NCBI RefSeq assembly: GCF_037975245.1
Contig: NC_092576.1
Coordinates: forward strand, 17,008,111 to 17,072,110
Source of the DNA: Apostichopus japonicus
Lineage: Eukaryota > Echinodermata > Holothuroidea > Aspidochirotida > Stichopodidae
Reading direction: 5' to 3'
DNA: 64,000 nt
Shown: piece by piece, positions 10,734-23,625 of the stretch
How the letters are laid out: each line of letters opens with the position of its first letter
How positions within the stretch are numbered: the first letter of the stretch is position 1
The notes under the pieces: generated by a model
Database searches by the model: none
What the model saw: only the letters and a program-made list of their open reading frames with translations
What the model was told of the DNA's origin: nothing
Made by a program: the position numbers and the translations under genes

Positions 10734-11105
10734 GTAAGTTTTTCTTATATGTTCAATAGAAAGGTCCTAAATAGGTTATTGAAAACCAGGAGAGTATATC
10801 GGTAATAATAATTGCTAGAACAGGTTTGAAGAAACAAATTGCAGTAGCAATTTAGAAAGAAAACATGCGCAATTTAAGTTAAGGACTTAGTATTATTAGG
10901 TCATTTAATGCAATTTCCGGATCTAACTGTGATTCAAAGCAATGAAACTATAACTATCACATGGAGAATACTGGTAGATGAGTACATTGTTTACTTAGGA
11001 AATCAGTGTTGAACCATCTTGACGCCTCTGTGTTATTTATTGAAGACTATCGCTAGTCTTACACGCTAATATGAGTTGAAATAATATTTTAGTGATTACG
11101 TTTAG

Positions 11106-11177
11106 GGATCTGAACTCAAACAACTTGACGACTCTCCCAGCGGACATCTTCTCCAGTCTCGTAAATCTTCATATATT
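11106..11177 (+). CDS. LRR exon 10 (unit A)
   Basis: 72 nt, ACGTTTAG to GTAAGC. Encodes DLNSNNLTTLPADIF then SSLVNLHIL. Identical in the three units as far as I can see. Confidence 0.85.
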
Positions 11178-11407
11178 GTAAGCATTCGTTTTTTTTATAT
11201 TGTTATACTATTAAGTCAAAGATTACAATACGATTCCGATAATTGGAAACTGATAAAGAAAATATTTAATTGAAAATACTTTCAATCAAACGATTTATAC
11301 AGTTGACAGAACACCCTCTCTGCATTATTTCACCTGCAATTCTATGTAATGTGTTTCCACAAAAGTGGACTTACTGTAAATTAAAAGTTTTAAGTGATTT
11401 CTCACAG

Positions 11408-11420
11408 AAAAAAAAAGAAA

Positions 11421-11489
<69 letters not shown>
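11408..11489. repeat. Poly-A plus (TA)n at joint of units A and B
   Basis: An A tract with single G interruptions passes into about 50 bp of TA. It ends unit A. The tract lengths differ between the three joints. Confidence 0.95.
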
Positions 11490-11492
<3 letters not shown>

Positions 11493-12066
11493 ATTGTATT
11501 GGTATGTCATTATTGTGAATATTTATCACTTACATGACTGGAACTGAATTATATTTGATATTTTTTAGTGATGTGTTTTTAACCATTATTGTGATTGGTT
11601 ATCACTCAAGTGGGTTCAAAGCCTTAATTCTATCAAATAGTTTTGAGTAGTATGCTGTCCGTCATTGTTCTGATAGTTTATCACCTAGTAAATGTCAAGT
11701 TAAAAACACTTCTTTGAGTAACCTACTTACTATTCTGTTGAACGGATTGCGTATATGCATGTAAACTCTTAAACTGTCTGTTCTAGTCTTTGTTCTTGTT
11801 TATTTAAGTTTCGTACTTAATAATATTGATGTCGCGTGTCCATCGAAAAGATGATAAGTGTTTTAATTATTAAAACTCTTTGTATTTCTGTAAGAAAAGA
11901 GCAATATTAAACTGTTTAAACTAGTATTTCATTCTCTCTTATTTAAATCAAACAAGAATTGAAGTTAGTTTCAAAGCAACAAACTTAGACAAAATTGACT
12001 CGAATTGATCAATGATAAAAGGTCAACCATAATGAAGAAGGCTATCGATGTAACATTTTTACCAGA

Positions 12067-12333
12067 ATGTTATTTCATTACGTTGTTAAATTTTTAAATT
12101 TTTGTTTTGCTACAAACCTAGTTAAGAGGAGTACGCTTATTCTTGTGACCATAAGTTGCATACTTCTTCCACTTCCTTGTCAAACAAAAGAACACATGGA
12201 AGGTCCTGTAACTGCAATAAATGGTAAAGAGAATGGAATCATGTCATCTTGTCAGTAAATGTCTTCATGTCCCAACGCCGGTAGTAAACACAACTGCTTC
12301 GTTGATTTGGCCTTTTCAGAAGACAAAGATCTG
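12067..12333 (+). pseudogene. Degenerate secretory/EGF-like exon, unit B
   Basis: Same frame, hydrophobic stretch and stop as the unit A copy at 9940, including the post-stop Cys motif. Same uncertainty. Confidence 0.35.
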
Positions 12334-12535
12334 TAAAATTGCCCTGGAAGATCATCAGAGCAATATATATGTGATTGTATATTGATGGTTTCTGGGACGT
12401 GTTCCTCGTCATGACATCACATGGCGTTAAGCAAATATAAACACACAACTGTAATATCAACTCAAGTAAATTAACAAAAAAATTGTCACATTTATTTTTG
12501 CCCTAAGGGAAGATCCCCACTATCATTGTTTCCAG

Positions 12536-12606
12536 ACTACTGCGACGCAACAACTTGACCGCTCTTCCTGAACATATATTTTTGAACTTAATTTCATTAC
12601 ATCGTT
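12536..12606 (+). pseudogene. 71-nt LRR exon, unit B
   Basis: Same one-base shortage as in unit A. One base differs (GCT Ala for GTT Val before LPEHIF). Confidence 0.75.
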
Positions 12607-12788
12607 GTAACAATATGATAAATATGTTGCTGCACGAAAAGTAAACGACACTGCATTGAGAATTCATCTTTTCATTTTGTAGACAAATGTTCAAGTATCT
12701 GGATAGAGTTTGATATGATAATTTTTTCCCTTCACAGATAAAATTTCATCATTTCTTTTTCTTTTCTCACTGATTATTACACTTTCAG

Positions 12789-12860
12789 GTACCTTGAAAG
12801 AAACGTCCTGACGTCTCTCCCAGTGAACCTTTTTTCCAATCTCACAAATCTTGAGGGGTT
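12789..12860 (+). CDS. LRR exon 11 (unit B)
   Basis: 72 nt, CTTTCAG to GTAAGT. Encodes YLERNVLTSLPVNLF then SNLTNLEGL. Gly replaces the Trp of unit A. Confidence 0.85.
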
Positions 12861-13232
12861 GTAAGTTTTTCTTATATGTTCAATAGAAAGGTCCTACATA
12901 GGTTATTGAAAACCAGGAGAGTATATCGGTAATAATAATTGCTAGAACAGGTTTGAAGAAACAAATTGCAGTAGCAATTTAGAAAGAAAACATGCGCAAT
13001 TTAAGTTAAGGACTTAGTATTATTAGGTCATTTAATGCAATTTCCGGATCTAACTGTGATTCAAAGCAATGAAACTATAACTATCACATGGAGAATACTG
13101 GTAGATGAGTACATTGTTTACTTAGGAAATCAGTGTTGAACCATCTTGACGCCTCTGTGTTATTTATTGAAGACTATCGCTAGTCTTACACGCTAATATG
13201 AGTTGAAATAATATTTTAGTGATTACGTTTAG

Positions 13233-13304
13233 GGATCTGAACTCAAACAACTTGACGACTCTCCCAGCGGACATCTTCTCCAGTCTCGTAAATCTTCATA
13301 TATT
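13233..13304 (+). CDS. LRR exon 12 (unit B)
   Basis: 72 nt, ACGTTTAG to GTAAGC. DLNSNNLTTLPADIF then SSLVNLHIL, same as unit A. Confidence 0.85.
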
Positions 13305-13533
13305 GTAAGCATTCGTTTTTTTTATATTGTTATACTATTAAGTCAAAGATTACAATACGATTCCGATAATTGGAAACTGATAAAGAAAATATTTAATTGA
13401 AAATACTTTCAATCAAACGATTTATACAGTTGACAGAACACCCTCTCTGCATTATTTCACCTGCAATTCTATGTAATGTGTTTCCACAAAAGTGGACTTA
13501 CTGTAAATTAAAAGTTTTAAGTGATTTCTCACA

Positions 13534-13558
13534 GAAAAAAAAAGAAAAAAAAAGAAAA

Positions 13559-13627
<69 letters not shown>
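13534..13627. repeat. Poly-A plus (TA)n at joint of units B and C
   Basis: An interrupted A tract followed by about 65 bp of TA, longer than at the A/B joint. Confidence 0.95.
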
Positions 13628-13630
<3 letters not shown>

Positions 13631-14204
13631 ATTGTATTGGTATGTCATTATTGTGAATATTTATCACTTACATGACTGGAACTGAATTATATTTGATATT
13701 TTTTAGTGATGTGTTTTTAACCATTATTGTGATTGGTTATCACTCAAGTGGGTTCAAAGCCTTAATTCTATCAAATAGTTTTGAGTAGTATGCTGTCCGT
13801 CATTGTTCTGATAGTTTATCACCTAGTAAATGTCAAGTTAAAAACACTTCTTTGAGTAACCTACTTACTATTCTGTTGAACGGATTGCGTATATGCATGT
13901 AAACTCTTAAACTGTCTGTTCTAGTCTTTGTTCTTGTTTATTTAAGTTTCGTACTTAATAATATTGATGTCGCGTGTCCATCGAAAAGATGATAAGTGTT
14001 TTAATTATTAAAACTCTTTGTATTTCTGTAAGAAAAGAGCAACATTAAACTGTTTAAACTAGTATTTCATTCTCTCTTATTTAAATCAAACAAGAATTGA
14101 AGTTAGTTTCAAAGCAACAAACTTAGACAAAATTGACTCGAATTGATCAATGATAAAAGGTCAACCATAATGAAGAAGGCTATCGATGTAACATTTTTAC
14201 CAGA

Positions 14205-14471
14205 ATGTTATTTCATTACGTTGTTAAATTTTTAAATTTTTGTTTTGCTACAAACCTAGTTAAGAGGAGTACGCTTATTCTTGTGACCATAAGTTGCATA
14301 CTTCTTCCACTTCCTTGTCAAACAAAAGAACACATGGAAGGTCCTGTAACTGCAATAAATGGTAAAGAGAATGGAGTCATGTCATCTTGTCAGTAAATGT
14401 CTTCATGTCCCAACGCCGGTAGTAAACACAACTGCTTCGTTGATTTGGCCTTTTCAGAAGACAAAGATCTG
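14205..14471 (+). pseudogene. Degenerate secretory/EGF-like exon, unit C
   Basis: Third copy of the frame described at 9940. One residue before the stop changes (Ile to Val). The TAA is kept. Confidence 0.35.
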
Positions 14472-14673
14472 TAAAATTGCCCTGGAAGATCATCAGAGCA
14501 ATATATATGTGATTGTATATTGATGGTTTCTGGGACGTGTTCCTCGTCATGACATCACATGGCGTTAAGCAAATATAAACACACAACTGTAATATCAACT
14601 CAAGTAAATTAACAAAAAAATTGTCACATTTATTTTTGCCCTAAGGGAAGATCCCCACTATCATTGTTTCCAG

Positions 14674-14744
14674 ACTACTGCGACGCAACAACTTGACCGC
14701 TCTTCCTGAACATATATTTTTGAACTTAATTTCATTACATCGTT
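14674..14744 (+). pseudogene. 71-nt LRR exon, unit C
   Basis: Same as the unit B copy and again one base short of 72. The defect therefore predates the triplication. Confidence 0.75.
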
Positions 14745-14926
14745 GTAACAATATGATAAATATGTTGCTGCACGAAAAGTAAACGACACTGCATTGAGAA
14801 TTCATCTTTTCATTTTGTAGACAAATGTTCAAGTATCTGGATAGAGTTTGATATGATAATTTTTTCCCTTCACAGATAAAATTTCATCATTTCTTTTTCT
14901 TTTCTCACTGATTATTACACTTTCAG

Positions 14927-14998
14927 GTACCTTGAAAGAAACGTCCTGACGTCTCTCCCAGTGAACCTTTTTTCTAATCTCACAAATCTTGAGGGGTT
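14927..14998 (+). CDS. LRR exon 13 (unit C)
   Basis: 72 nt, CTTTCAG to GTAAGT. Same protein as unit B; one silent change (TCT for TCC in the IFSN-type segment, here LFSN). Confidence 0.85.
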
Positions 14999-15370
14999 GT
15001 AAGTTTTTCTTATATGTTCAATAGAAAGGTCCTAAATAGGTTATTGAAAACCAGGAGAGTATATCGGTAATAATAATTGCTAGAACAGGTTTGAAGAAAC
15101 AAATTGCAGTAGCAATTTAGAAAGAAAACATGCGCAATTTAAGTTAAGGACTTAGTATTATTAGGTCATTTAATGCAATTTCCGGATCTAACTGTGATTC
15201 AAAGCAATGAAACTATAACTATCACATGGAGAATACTGGTAGATGAGTACATTGTTTACTTAGGAAATCAGTGTTGAACCATCTTGACGCCTCTGTGTTA
15301 TTTATTGAAGACTATCGCTAGTCTTACACGCTAATATGAGTTGAAATAATATTTTAGTGATTACGTTTAG

Positions 15371-15442
15371 GGATCTGAACTCAAACAACTTGACGACTCT
15401 CCCAGCGGACATCTTCTCCAGTCTCGTAAATCTTCATATATT
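15371..15442 (+). CDS. LRR exon 14 (unit C)
   Basis: 72 nt, ACGTTTAG to GTAAGC. DLNSNNLTTLPADIF then SSLVNLHIL, as in units A and B. Confidence 0.85.
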
Positions 15443-15671
15443 GTAAGCATTCGTTTTTTTTATATTGTTATACTATTAAGTCAAAGATTACAATACGATT
15501 CCGATAATTGGAAACTGATAAAGAAAATATTTAATTGAAAATACTTTCAATCAAACGATTTATACAGTTGACAGAACACCCTCTCTGCATTATTTCACCT
15601 GCAATTCTATGTAATGTGTTTCCACAAAAGTGGACTTACTGTAAATTAAAAGTTTTAAGTGATTTCTCACA

Positions 15672-15688
15672 GAAAAAAAAAGAAAAAA

Positions 15689-15767
<79 letters not shown>
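15672..15767. repeat. Poly-A plus (TA)n at right end of unit C
   Basis: A long A tract followed by about 60 bp of TA. The next 250 bp still match the start of the unit but diverge progressively. Confidence 0.95.
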
Positions 15768-15770
<3 letters not shown>

Positions 15771-16412
15771 ATTGTATTGGTATGTCATTATTGTGAACAT
15801 TTATCACTTACATGACTGGAACTGAATTATATTTGATATTTTTTAGTGATGTGTTTTTAACCATTATTGTGATTGGTTATCACTCAAGTGGGTTTGAAAC
15901 CTTAACTTTATCAAATAGTTTTGAGTAGTATGCTATTCGTCATTGTTCAGATAGATTATCACCTAATAAATGTCAGGTTGAAAACACGCCTTTGAATAAC
16001 CTACCGAATATTCTGTTAAAAGGATTGTGTATCTGCATGTAAATCACGGTAGACATTATATTAATTGAAAAAAAAATATGTTTTCTGATTCAACGTCGAC
16101 ACATGTTTCATTTGCATGCTTTGCGCATTTTTGTGAACATTATATTATGCTGTTATTGTGAGAATGTATGAAAGTTGGATGGATTATTTACCCATTTTTA
16201 GTTGTTTCAAAACGAACGCTACTTATGACTATCCGGTTACATTATTTCAGACCATATCATATGAATGGTTTACATAGTTATCTGTTAACATACTAAATGT
16301 TTTTCAATTGATTAACATGCGTAATGCAAGTACTAAACGTTGCTTTTTCTTCCTCCAAATAAAACACTCATTTGGCTATTTATTTGCGATGTTATTTCTA
16401 TATTTATTACAG

Positions 16413-16484
16413 ACACCTGGAGAGCAACAACCTAAAAGGCCTTCCCGAAAATATATTTGCTAGTCAAATGCATTTATGGGAACT
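16413..16484 (+). CDS. LRR exon 15
   Basis: 72 nt, TTTATTACAG to GTATGT. Encodes HLESNNLKGLPENIF then ASQMHLWEL. The upstream intron matches that of the truncated exon at 6200, showing that both come from one ancestral block. Confidence 0.85.
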
Positions 16485-16863
16485 GTATGTAAACTTAAAT
16501 TCTAATAAGGTTATAAGGTTTAATAGAAATAATTATATATCATCCCCTAAAGTATAGAATTCCATTAACAACTAGTTATTACTATCAGTTACATGAAATG
16601 TTGATATAAATTAATTCTCATCATAAATGGTCGAGCAATAGATCGTCCCAGTATTCATGCTTGGATAAAAAATACCATATCCTTTATTTATTACGTATTG
16701 ATCGTTATAAGGCCCGTTGCTACAGTATACGCTTATTGTTTACACTAACGTACTAATTGAAACTAATTAGTTCTTCTTGCCATTTAAAATATGGAGTAGT
16801 AACAGGTAAGTATCACGGATTATTTACGGTGAACAAGCAACGTTATGGAGTTACTCTTTGCAG

Positions 16864-16922
16864 ATATCTCAACAAAAATACTTTCTAATCACAGCTTTTC
16901 TGCATTTGTTAGCCTGCAATTT
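16864..16922 (+). pseudogene. Degenerate LRR exon
   Basis: After TTTGCAG the frame reads YLNKNTF then TAA. In another frame the end reads LSNHSFSAFVSLQF, an LRR second half. It is shortened to about 59 nt and has no GT donor at the expected place. Confidence 0.6.
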
Positions 16923-17131
16923 TTATTACAAAAAGCGACTGTTCTAACTGATTAAAAATAGCACTTTGGAGGTTCTTCACGAAACTGGAGGAGGGAGCAC
17001 CCCTTATTTTGCTAAATCAAAAATAATTTCTGCATCGATTATTCTTCTTTCCATTTCCAAGATCAGTGAATATTACTATCGAATTAAAGTAGTTATGAGT
17101 TCAAATATGTTTGACTGAACAATACTTTCAG

Positions 17132-17203
17132 GTTTCTGTCCGCTAACAAGTTAACGTCTCTCTCAGTGAATATATTTTCCAATCTCGAGAACCTTTTTAT
17201 GTT
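17132..17203 (+). CDS. LRR exon 16
   Basis: 72 nt, CTTTCAG to GTAAGT. Encodes FLSANKLTSLSVNIF then SNLENLFML. Ser replaces the usual Pro of LP. Confidence 0.85.
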
Positions 17204-18458
17204 GTAAGTATTTTCGTCTATTGATATCATTACATAATTGTGTTATTGAATATTACATTAAGAACCAGTTCAAAGAACATGATAGTCCTTTACATGAATG
17301 ATTTCTGCTGTTATTTAGACGTTACACCTTTATCTTCTTTCATAAATGTGATGTGAAAAGTACGTTGATATTAACTGCTTATCAGTAGCTACACTAGTAA
17401 AAGAAATAACCGACCTAACATCTTCCGAGTAATCCAACTTCTCCACCCCCTGACAAAGTGCAACGTGTGCTACTAAAGATTAGTTTCATTAAAATTAAAA
17501 AGTCACTCCTTTATTAGCCAAATGAACAGGTTCTGGGCGGTTTCAATTTGCTTTGTCTAGGGGGTGAAATGTAAAGAAGGGAGGGTATGAATGACGGGTT
17601 TTTATCCGGCAAACTATTAACTTGTTATGGGACTGGACATCTATTAGCGTCGGGTTTAAATTATCGACATTTCGAAAATAATATGTTGTCTTTTTTCTGT
17701 TGAATCAAAGTTGAATCATATGTCGAGTATAATCGAAGTTAAATGATATAGCCCCAATGAAAAAAGGGGATGATTGAAACCCTCCTGATTCGAATGGTGA
17801 ATATTTAGACCTGAAACGGATGTAAGAATATCGATAACTCGAACTAGATTGTTTTTGATGAAATTTTATTTACTAAGTGGTGATTGGATGATTTACAATA
17901 TACACCTCTAAAATCATTAGTATTAATGAGCACATTGTCAGTAAAGCCAGGATATTCCCAAGTTAGCTGCACCTACATGCGTGTTTGTCTAAATCGATCA
18001 CTGGTGTCCTCTAATATCATTTGTTCTGGTCATCTAATATACAATTATCTTAACATGTTCTTATAATCGAGCGTGGAGAAAAGAGAGTGTTAAGTTGTGT
18101 CAGAAATGGTAAAAAATCATCTAATGTGTTGATCAGGTATTGGTACTGTCATCGACTATAGGCAATACATCATATGTTTAAAGATTCCATTTGCTAGAAC
18201 TCTGGATCTTCTTACATTGTGCTAATACTAAATGGTCATGAACAAAAATATAAACCCATCTGCAATTTAGAATGTCAGCTATAAGGGTGCTCTGCATATT
18301 AGAATACCTCAACCATACGTACATACGTACATATTTCGGAGAATTAATCATTCCTATCAAGACAGTGACCAAAGAGTAACAATTTAAGTTAATTATGCGC
18401 GTTACAGAAAACCATACATGTTATATAAACAAGTTGTTTTATTATACTATTGCTATAG
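17204..18458. other. Intron, nothing recognised
   Basis: 1.25 kb with no LRR-like frame, element end or tandem repeat that I can identify. The short open frames at 17884-18066 (+) and 18178-18372 (-) have no recognisable features. Confidence 0.5.
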
Positions 18459-18530
18459 ATCCTACAAAAAAAACAGCCTGGCGACTCTTCCTGAACAGAT
18501 ATTTTCCAATCTTACGAGTCTTAGCATTCT
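18459..18530 (+). CDS. LRR exon 17
   Basis: 72 nt, TGCTATAG to GTAAGT. Encodes SYKKNSLATLPEQIF then SNLTSLSIL. It has a run of eight A in the coding part. Confidence 0.83.
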
Positions 18531-18837
18531 GTAAGTTTATTTTTATTTAAAATTTGTTATTAATCGTTATTATCTTCATCAAAAGGATGCCATGTGATTT
18601 ACAGTAAATTATTTAAAAAGGAGTATCGATAATTGTTAAAGTTTACAATTGGAAATATTAAAATGTATATTTCATGCTCTCGATGAAATCCTTAAATTTG
18701 TAACTGAAAACAATTCAGGACGCATGTATTTGTTTTCTGCACTATGCCAACACATAAAAGAAAGATAAAAACGAAGCATTATGCTGTTCTGTTTACAATG
18801 TAACTAATTGTAACTCGACATCATTGTATTATTACAG

Positions 18838-18906
18838 CGACCTGTCTGAAAACAACTTTACATCGCTTAATGAAAATACCTTTTCCGAAGTCACGTGTCG
18901 TGATTT
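18838..18906 (+). CDS. LRR exon 18 (69 nt)
   Basis: 69 nt, ATTACAG to GTAAGT. Encodes DLSENNFTSLNENTF then SEVTCRDL. One codon shorter than the standard exon, still in phase. Its first base C gives CTC Leu with the CT that ends exon 17. A Cys stands in the second half. Confidence 0.8.
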
Positions 18907-19230
18907 GTAAGTAGTGTTTTTGAGCTTTATAATCTCGTGTCCATAAAGGTGGTTATGGCAAATGGTCAGTAGGAAGACATGAAAGATTCAATATTAGGAA
19001 ACAAACCATCATATTAATAATGGGTTAAATTCTAAACGATTTACCCAGAGACCGTACAAGAGGAACCGTAACTTACCTCCGATTTATCCTAAATAGAAAT
19101 GTTTGAAAACCGTTAGGCTACAAGACGTACTGTGTTCCACATACCCTACATTGCAAGAATGATTTGCACACAATATCAATGAGGGGAGGATTGTGGTAGA
19201 TTCTAAATTCCTACCGTCTGTACAGAAAAC

Positions 19231-20052
19231 TATGCTTCATTATGGGCTAATTGTTACACATGGTAGTATATAATATGTCCTATTATGGGCTGATTGTTAC
19301 AAATGCTAGTATATAATATGCTTTATTTTGGTGTGATTGTTAATAATTGCTAGTATATAATATGCTTTATTATGGTCTGATTGTTACACATGGTAGTATA
19401 TAAAATGCTTTATTTTGGTGTGATTGTTAATAATTGCTAGCATATAATATGCTTTATTATGGTCTGATTGTTACACATGGTAGTATATAAAATGCTTTAT
19501 TATGGTCTGATTGTTACACATGCTGGTATATAATATGCTTAATTATGGTCCGATTGTTACACATGCTAGTATATAATATGCTTTATTTTGGTGTGATTGT
19601 TAATAATTGCTAGTATATAATATGCTTTATTATGGTCTGATTGTTACACATGCTAGTATATAATATGCTTTATTTTGGTGTGATTGTTAATAATTGCTAG
19701 TATATTATATGCTTTATTATGGATTGATTGTTACACATGCTAGTATATAATATGCTTTATTGTGGTCTGATTGTTACACACGCTAGTATATAATATGCTT
19801 TATTACGGTCTGATTGTTACACATGCTAGTATATAATATGCTTTATTATGGTCTGATTGTTACACATGCTAGTATATAATATGCTTTATTATGGTCTGAT
19901 TGTTACACATGCTAGTATATAATATGCTTTATTATGGTCTGATTGTTACACAGGGCAGTATATAATATGCTTTATTATGGTCTAATTGTTACACATGCTA
20001 GTATATGATATGCTTTATTATGGGGTGATAGTTACACATGCTAGTATATATT
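19231..20052. repeat. 43-bp minisatellite
   Basis: About 19 tandem units of TATGCTTTATTATGGTCTGA plus TTGTTACACATGCTAGTATATAA. A second unit type with TTTTGGTGTGATTGTTAATAATTG is interspersed, at places every second unit, so there is partial higher-order structure. One unit fragment continues at 23709, beyond the inserted LINE. Confidence 0.95.
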
Positions 20053-23000
20053 ATTGTATGTGGTTTCCTTCCAGAGCCTCAGGGCTGTTGAACTTCCCTG
20101 CTCTGCATAGTTCCAGGTGGTCCTTGGGCAAGACCAGGTACCCCCTTATCAGGGTGACGATGAGGCTGTCGGCAGCAGGACAGTTGATATCTTTGTTGGC
20201 TGATGAACCCAGCTCTCAGCAGGTCAAAGGTGGCGTGGACAATTTTTGGTAAATTGTTCAGCAATACGAGGCCAGTCAGCCGCTACTGCGTGCAACAAGA
20301 TGTTTCTACGGCCGTCTAAGCTCTGCTGTGCCGTCGGGTATTGGGCATCTTGCCAAGTGGGGGTTGCAGTGCGCTGGGCAACGCCGCCATTCTTCAGTGC
20401 AGCCTACTTTTTTATGAGATGAGTTCTAAAATTGACTTTTTGCACAATACTATTGCGTACGAGGTAACCGACGCGCCACCTCATATGGCGGTCGTGGGAA
20501 ATCAGCAAAGTCCATATCAGTTCACCACTTTTAAGGACAGGGTCAAAGTCTTTAGTTGCCCGAAGAAAGAGAGGCAGCTTCTTAATTTAGCAGCTTGGAA
20601 TGTACGTACCACTAATAATAGTGAAAATTATGTCCGTCCAAAACGCGCTACGGCTATTATCTGCCGAGAACTCGAAAAAGCAGGCATTGACATCTATGCC
20701 TTAAGTGAAGCTTGTCGTCCTGGATCCGGAAACGTCAAGGAAAAGAGCCACATTATATTTTCGAGTGGAGGCGAGGATAGTTTTGCAATCTCCAACAAGC
20801 TGTACCAGATAAACCCCGCACCATTTTCTGATAGAATCATGAAAGCTCGAATTCAACTCCACAACGGTACCTACCTAACTCTCATTAGCGTATATGGCCC
20901 TACTATGCAACGGACACCAGCCGAAAGGAAATTTTCTATGAGAAACTAAGTGAAGGTATTGAAAACGCCAGAGTCGGCAAAAACTGGAAGTCCTTGTCAT
21001 CAGTCATTGGCAAGCATGGTGTTGGCAACATGAACTCCAACGGCCTGATGTTATTGTAGTTTTGTACCCGCTTTCAACTCACAATCATGGGCACCATGTT
21101 CAAGTTAAAGAATCAGCTGAAGAATACTTGGAACACCTTCGATCCATGCACTGGTACCAGTTGGATCACGTTCTAGCCAACTCTGAAGCAAGGCCTTACA
21201 TTAACATCACTAAGGTCAACCTTACTGCAGACTGCTTTACCGACCACAAGCTATTGGTCTGTAAATGCAGTGTCACACTGAAGAGAGTGAAGAAAGGAAA
21301 CAAACCCCTCACCAGACTAAACACCCAAGGGAGGACAAAATTGGAAGCCTCTTAGAGGAGAATATCTCAAACTGTGACATTTCCTGGGACGAACTGAAAG
21401 ACATCCTTCAAATTGCCGCCAAGCATGTATTCTCAATGAACAGAAGGCACAGTCAAGACTGGTTTGATGATCAGGATGAAGAGATTCAGAGGCTCCTTAA
21501 GGAGATGAAGCAACATGGTGATAGAGACGCTCTCAGACAGAAGATACGGAGGCTGAAGAATGACTGGTTTCAACTTAAGGCAGAGGAAGCTGCGAACTAT
21601 GCCAAGCAGAACAATCATAAGGACTTCTATGCAACCTTGAATGCTGTGTATGCTCCCAGATCGAAGAACATGTACCCAGTAAACTACTACTTTCATCACC
21701 AGAAGAGATCAAGGGGAGATGGGTTGAACACTTCGATGAGCTCTTGAACCAACCCTCCAATGTTGATTGGGACATCCTCGATTGGATTTAGCAACGATCA
21801 GTTATCCCCCATTTTGACAATCCGATCACCATGGACGAGCTGGTAAAAGCTCTCAAGAACACCAGTACCACTAAGAGCCCTGGTCCTGATAGCATCTTAC
21901 CCGAGATTCTTGTTCATAGTGGCAGCAGCTTGAAGGATGTTCTACTCACCATGTTCAATCGGTTCTGGAAGACTGAAGAACTTCCACCGGATATGATAAA
22001 TGCAAACATCTGTATCCTTTTGAAGAAAGGTGATCGCATTCAATGTGGCAACTACCGTGTTATATCCCTCCTGAGTGTGGTGGGCAAGGTTTTCGCTGAC
22101 ATTATTCTTCAACGTCTCCAGCAGTTGGCGGACAAGATTGACTCAGAATCACAATCGGGGTACATAATTACCAGGAGTATAATCGATGGTATATTCACTC
22201 TTCGACAAATCATGGAGAAGAGCAGGGAGCAACAGCAGAACCTGCACATAGCCTTCATCGATTTTACAAAGGCCTTCGACTGTGTTACCCAGGAGCTCAT
22301 GTTCGCATTCTTAAGAAAACTTGGTTGTCCCTTCAAATTCTTTCGGATGATCAAGAAGCTTTATTTGGACATGAAGGCGAGGCTAATAGTTGATGGAGAG
22401 TTACCAAGACCTATAAAGTAAGACAGCGGAGTGAAGCGAGGATGCAAACTGGCACCCACACTTTTTTGGATTATATGCTGCTGTGTTGCTATATGTGGCA
22501 TTCCGTGACACAAACCCATCCTACGGCATCAATATTCGCTTCAGGTATGAAGGAGATTTATTTCACCTTAGATGTTTGAGAGCCAGCACAAACATCACTA
22601 CAGCCTATATCAGAGAGGCACAATATGCAGATGACATAGCAATTTTCAGTAGCTCTGCTTCGGGTCTTCAGCACCCGCTGTCTGCTTACAACAATTTTCC
22701 GCAAAAATGGGCCTCCACATAAACATCAATAAGACTGAAACCATGAGCACTGACGAACAAGCTGACTTCTAGGTTTCTGAACAGAAGCTGACCAGAATTG
22801 ATCACTCCAAGTACCTGGGTAGTTATGTCTGAAGTAACTGCATGTTGGACGAGGAAATTCTCACGCGGATAAAAGCTGCATCATGTGCCGTTGGAAGGCT
22901 ACGTGACAGAGTCTTCAACTGCAGAGACCTGACAACAGAGACTAAACTAATGGTCTACAATCAGTGTGTCATACCAATATTACTGTATGGCAGTGAGTCA

Positions 23001-23538
23001 TGAACTCTGTACCACCACAACATCGGGCAGTTGAGAACAATTAAACAACGGCATCTGAGATCTATATTGAAGATCAAGTGGGATGATTTTGTCACTAATG
23101 ATGAAGTGTTGGATCTGGCTACATCTGAGGACATCGAAGCTGTCCTTACTTGCAACCGTTTTCGGTAGTTAGGTCACTTCGCTCTCATGCCAGACGACCG
23201 CACTGTCAAACAACTTATTTATGGAGAACTTGGTATCGGTAAGCATAGGGTCGGTCGACCACTTCTCCGATATAAAGACACATTGAAGGTTTTATTGAAA
23301 AAAAGGTGTTGTCCTTCACACATGGAACGAAGTGGTCAACGACAAACCAAGCTGGCGTCGGAAGACCTTTGGCACTGCTGTCAAGATGGATCAGTGCAGG
23401 AGAGAGGAAAATATCAAGAAGAGACAGAGATGTCACCAATTAAACCTAATCTAATTTATGTTGTAATTATGTTTTTTGTTTATTATATAGTGTTCTCATA
23501 TTCATTATTTGGTATGTTGCCCGTTTCGGGAACTTGGC

Positions 23539-23540
<2 letters not shown>
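20053..23540 (+). mobile_element. Decayed APE-type LINE (endonuclease + RT)
   Basis: One element, same strand as the receptor gene, broken by frameshifts and stops. From 5' to 3': an apurinic-type endonuclease starting LNLAAWNVRTTNN near 20580 and ending with TDH near 21240; a linker; a reverse transcriptase from MDELVKALKN at 21831 with FIDFTKAFDCV and the YADD box at 22624-22635; and a C-terminal region with LGHF, IYGELG and [10 protein letters not shown] near 23260. A stretch of the endonuclease before ARVGKNW is deleted. Several stops stand where Trp is expected (SES-stop-TLY, FR-stop-LGH). The clade is not assigned; RTE-like is possible. Confidence 0.9.
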
Positions 23541-23617
<77 letters not shown>

Positions 23618-23625
23618 TGTATATG

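Larger units (their letters stand above)
9369..15767. repeat. Three tandem 2.13-kb units with LRR exons
   Basis: Unit A 9369-11489, unit B 11490-13627, unit C 13628-15767. The copies are nearly identical; by eye only a handful of substitutions separate any pair, apart from the length of the A/TA tracts. Each holds a degenerate secretory-type open frame, a 71-nt LRR exon, two good 72-nt LRR exons, and a poly-A plus TA tract at its right end. A diverged fourth partial copy continues at 15768-16480. The TA tracts at every joint are plausible sites of unequal crossing-over. Confidence 0.95.

Noticed and set aside
20341-22722. Active LINE or host endonuclease gene
   Set aside because: Frameshifts, an internal deletion in the endonuclease and stops at Trp positions show a dead element.
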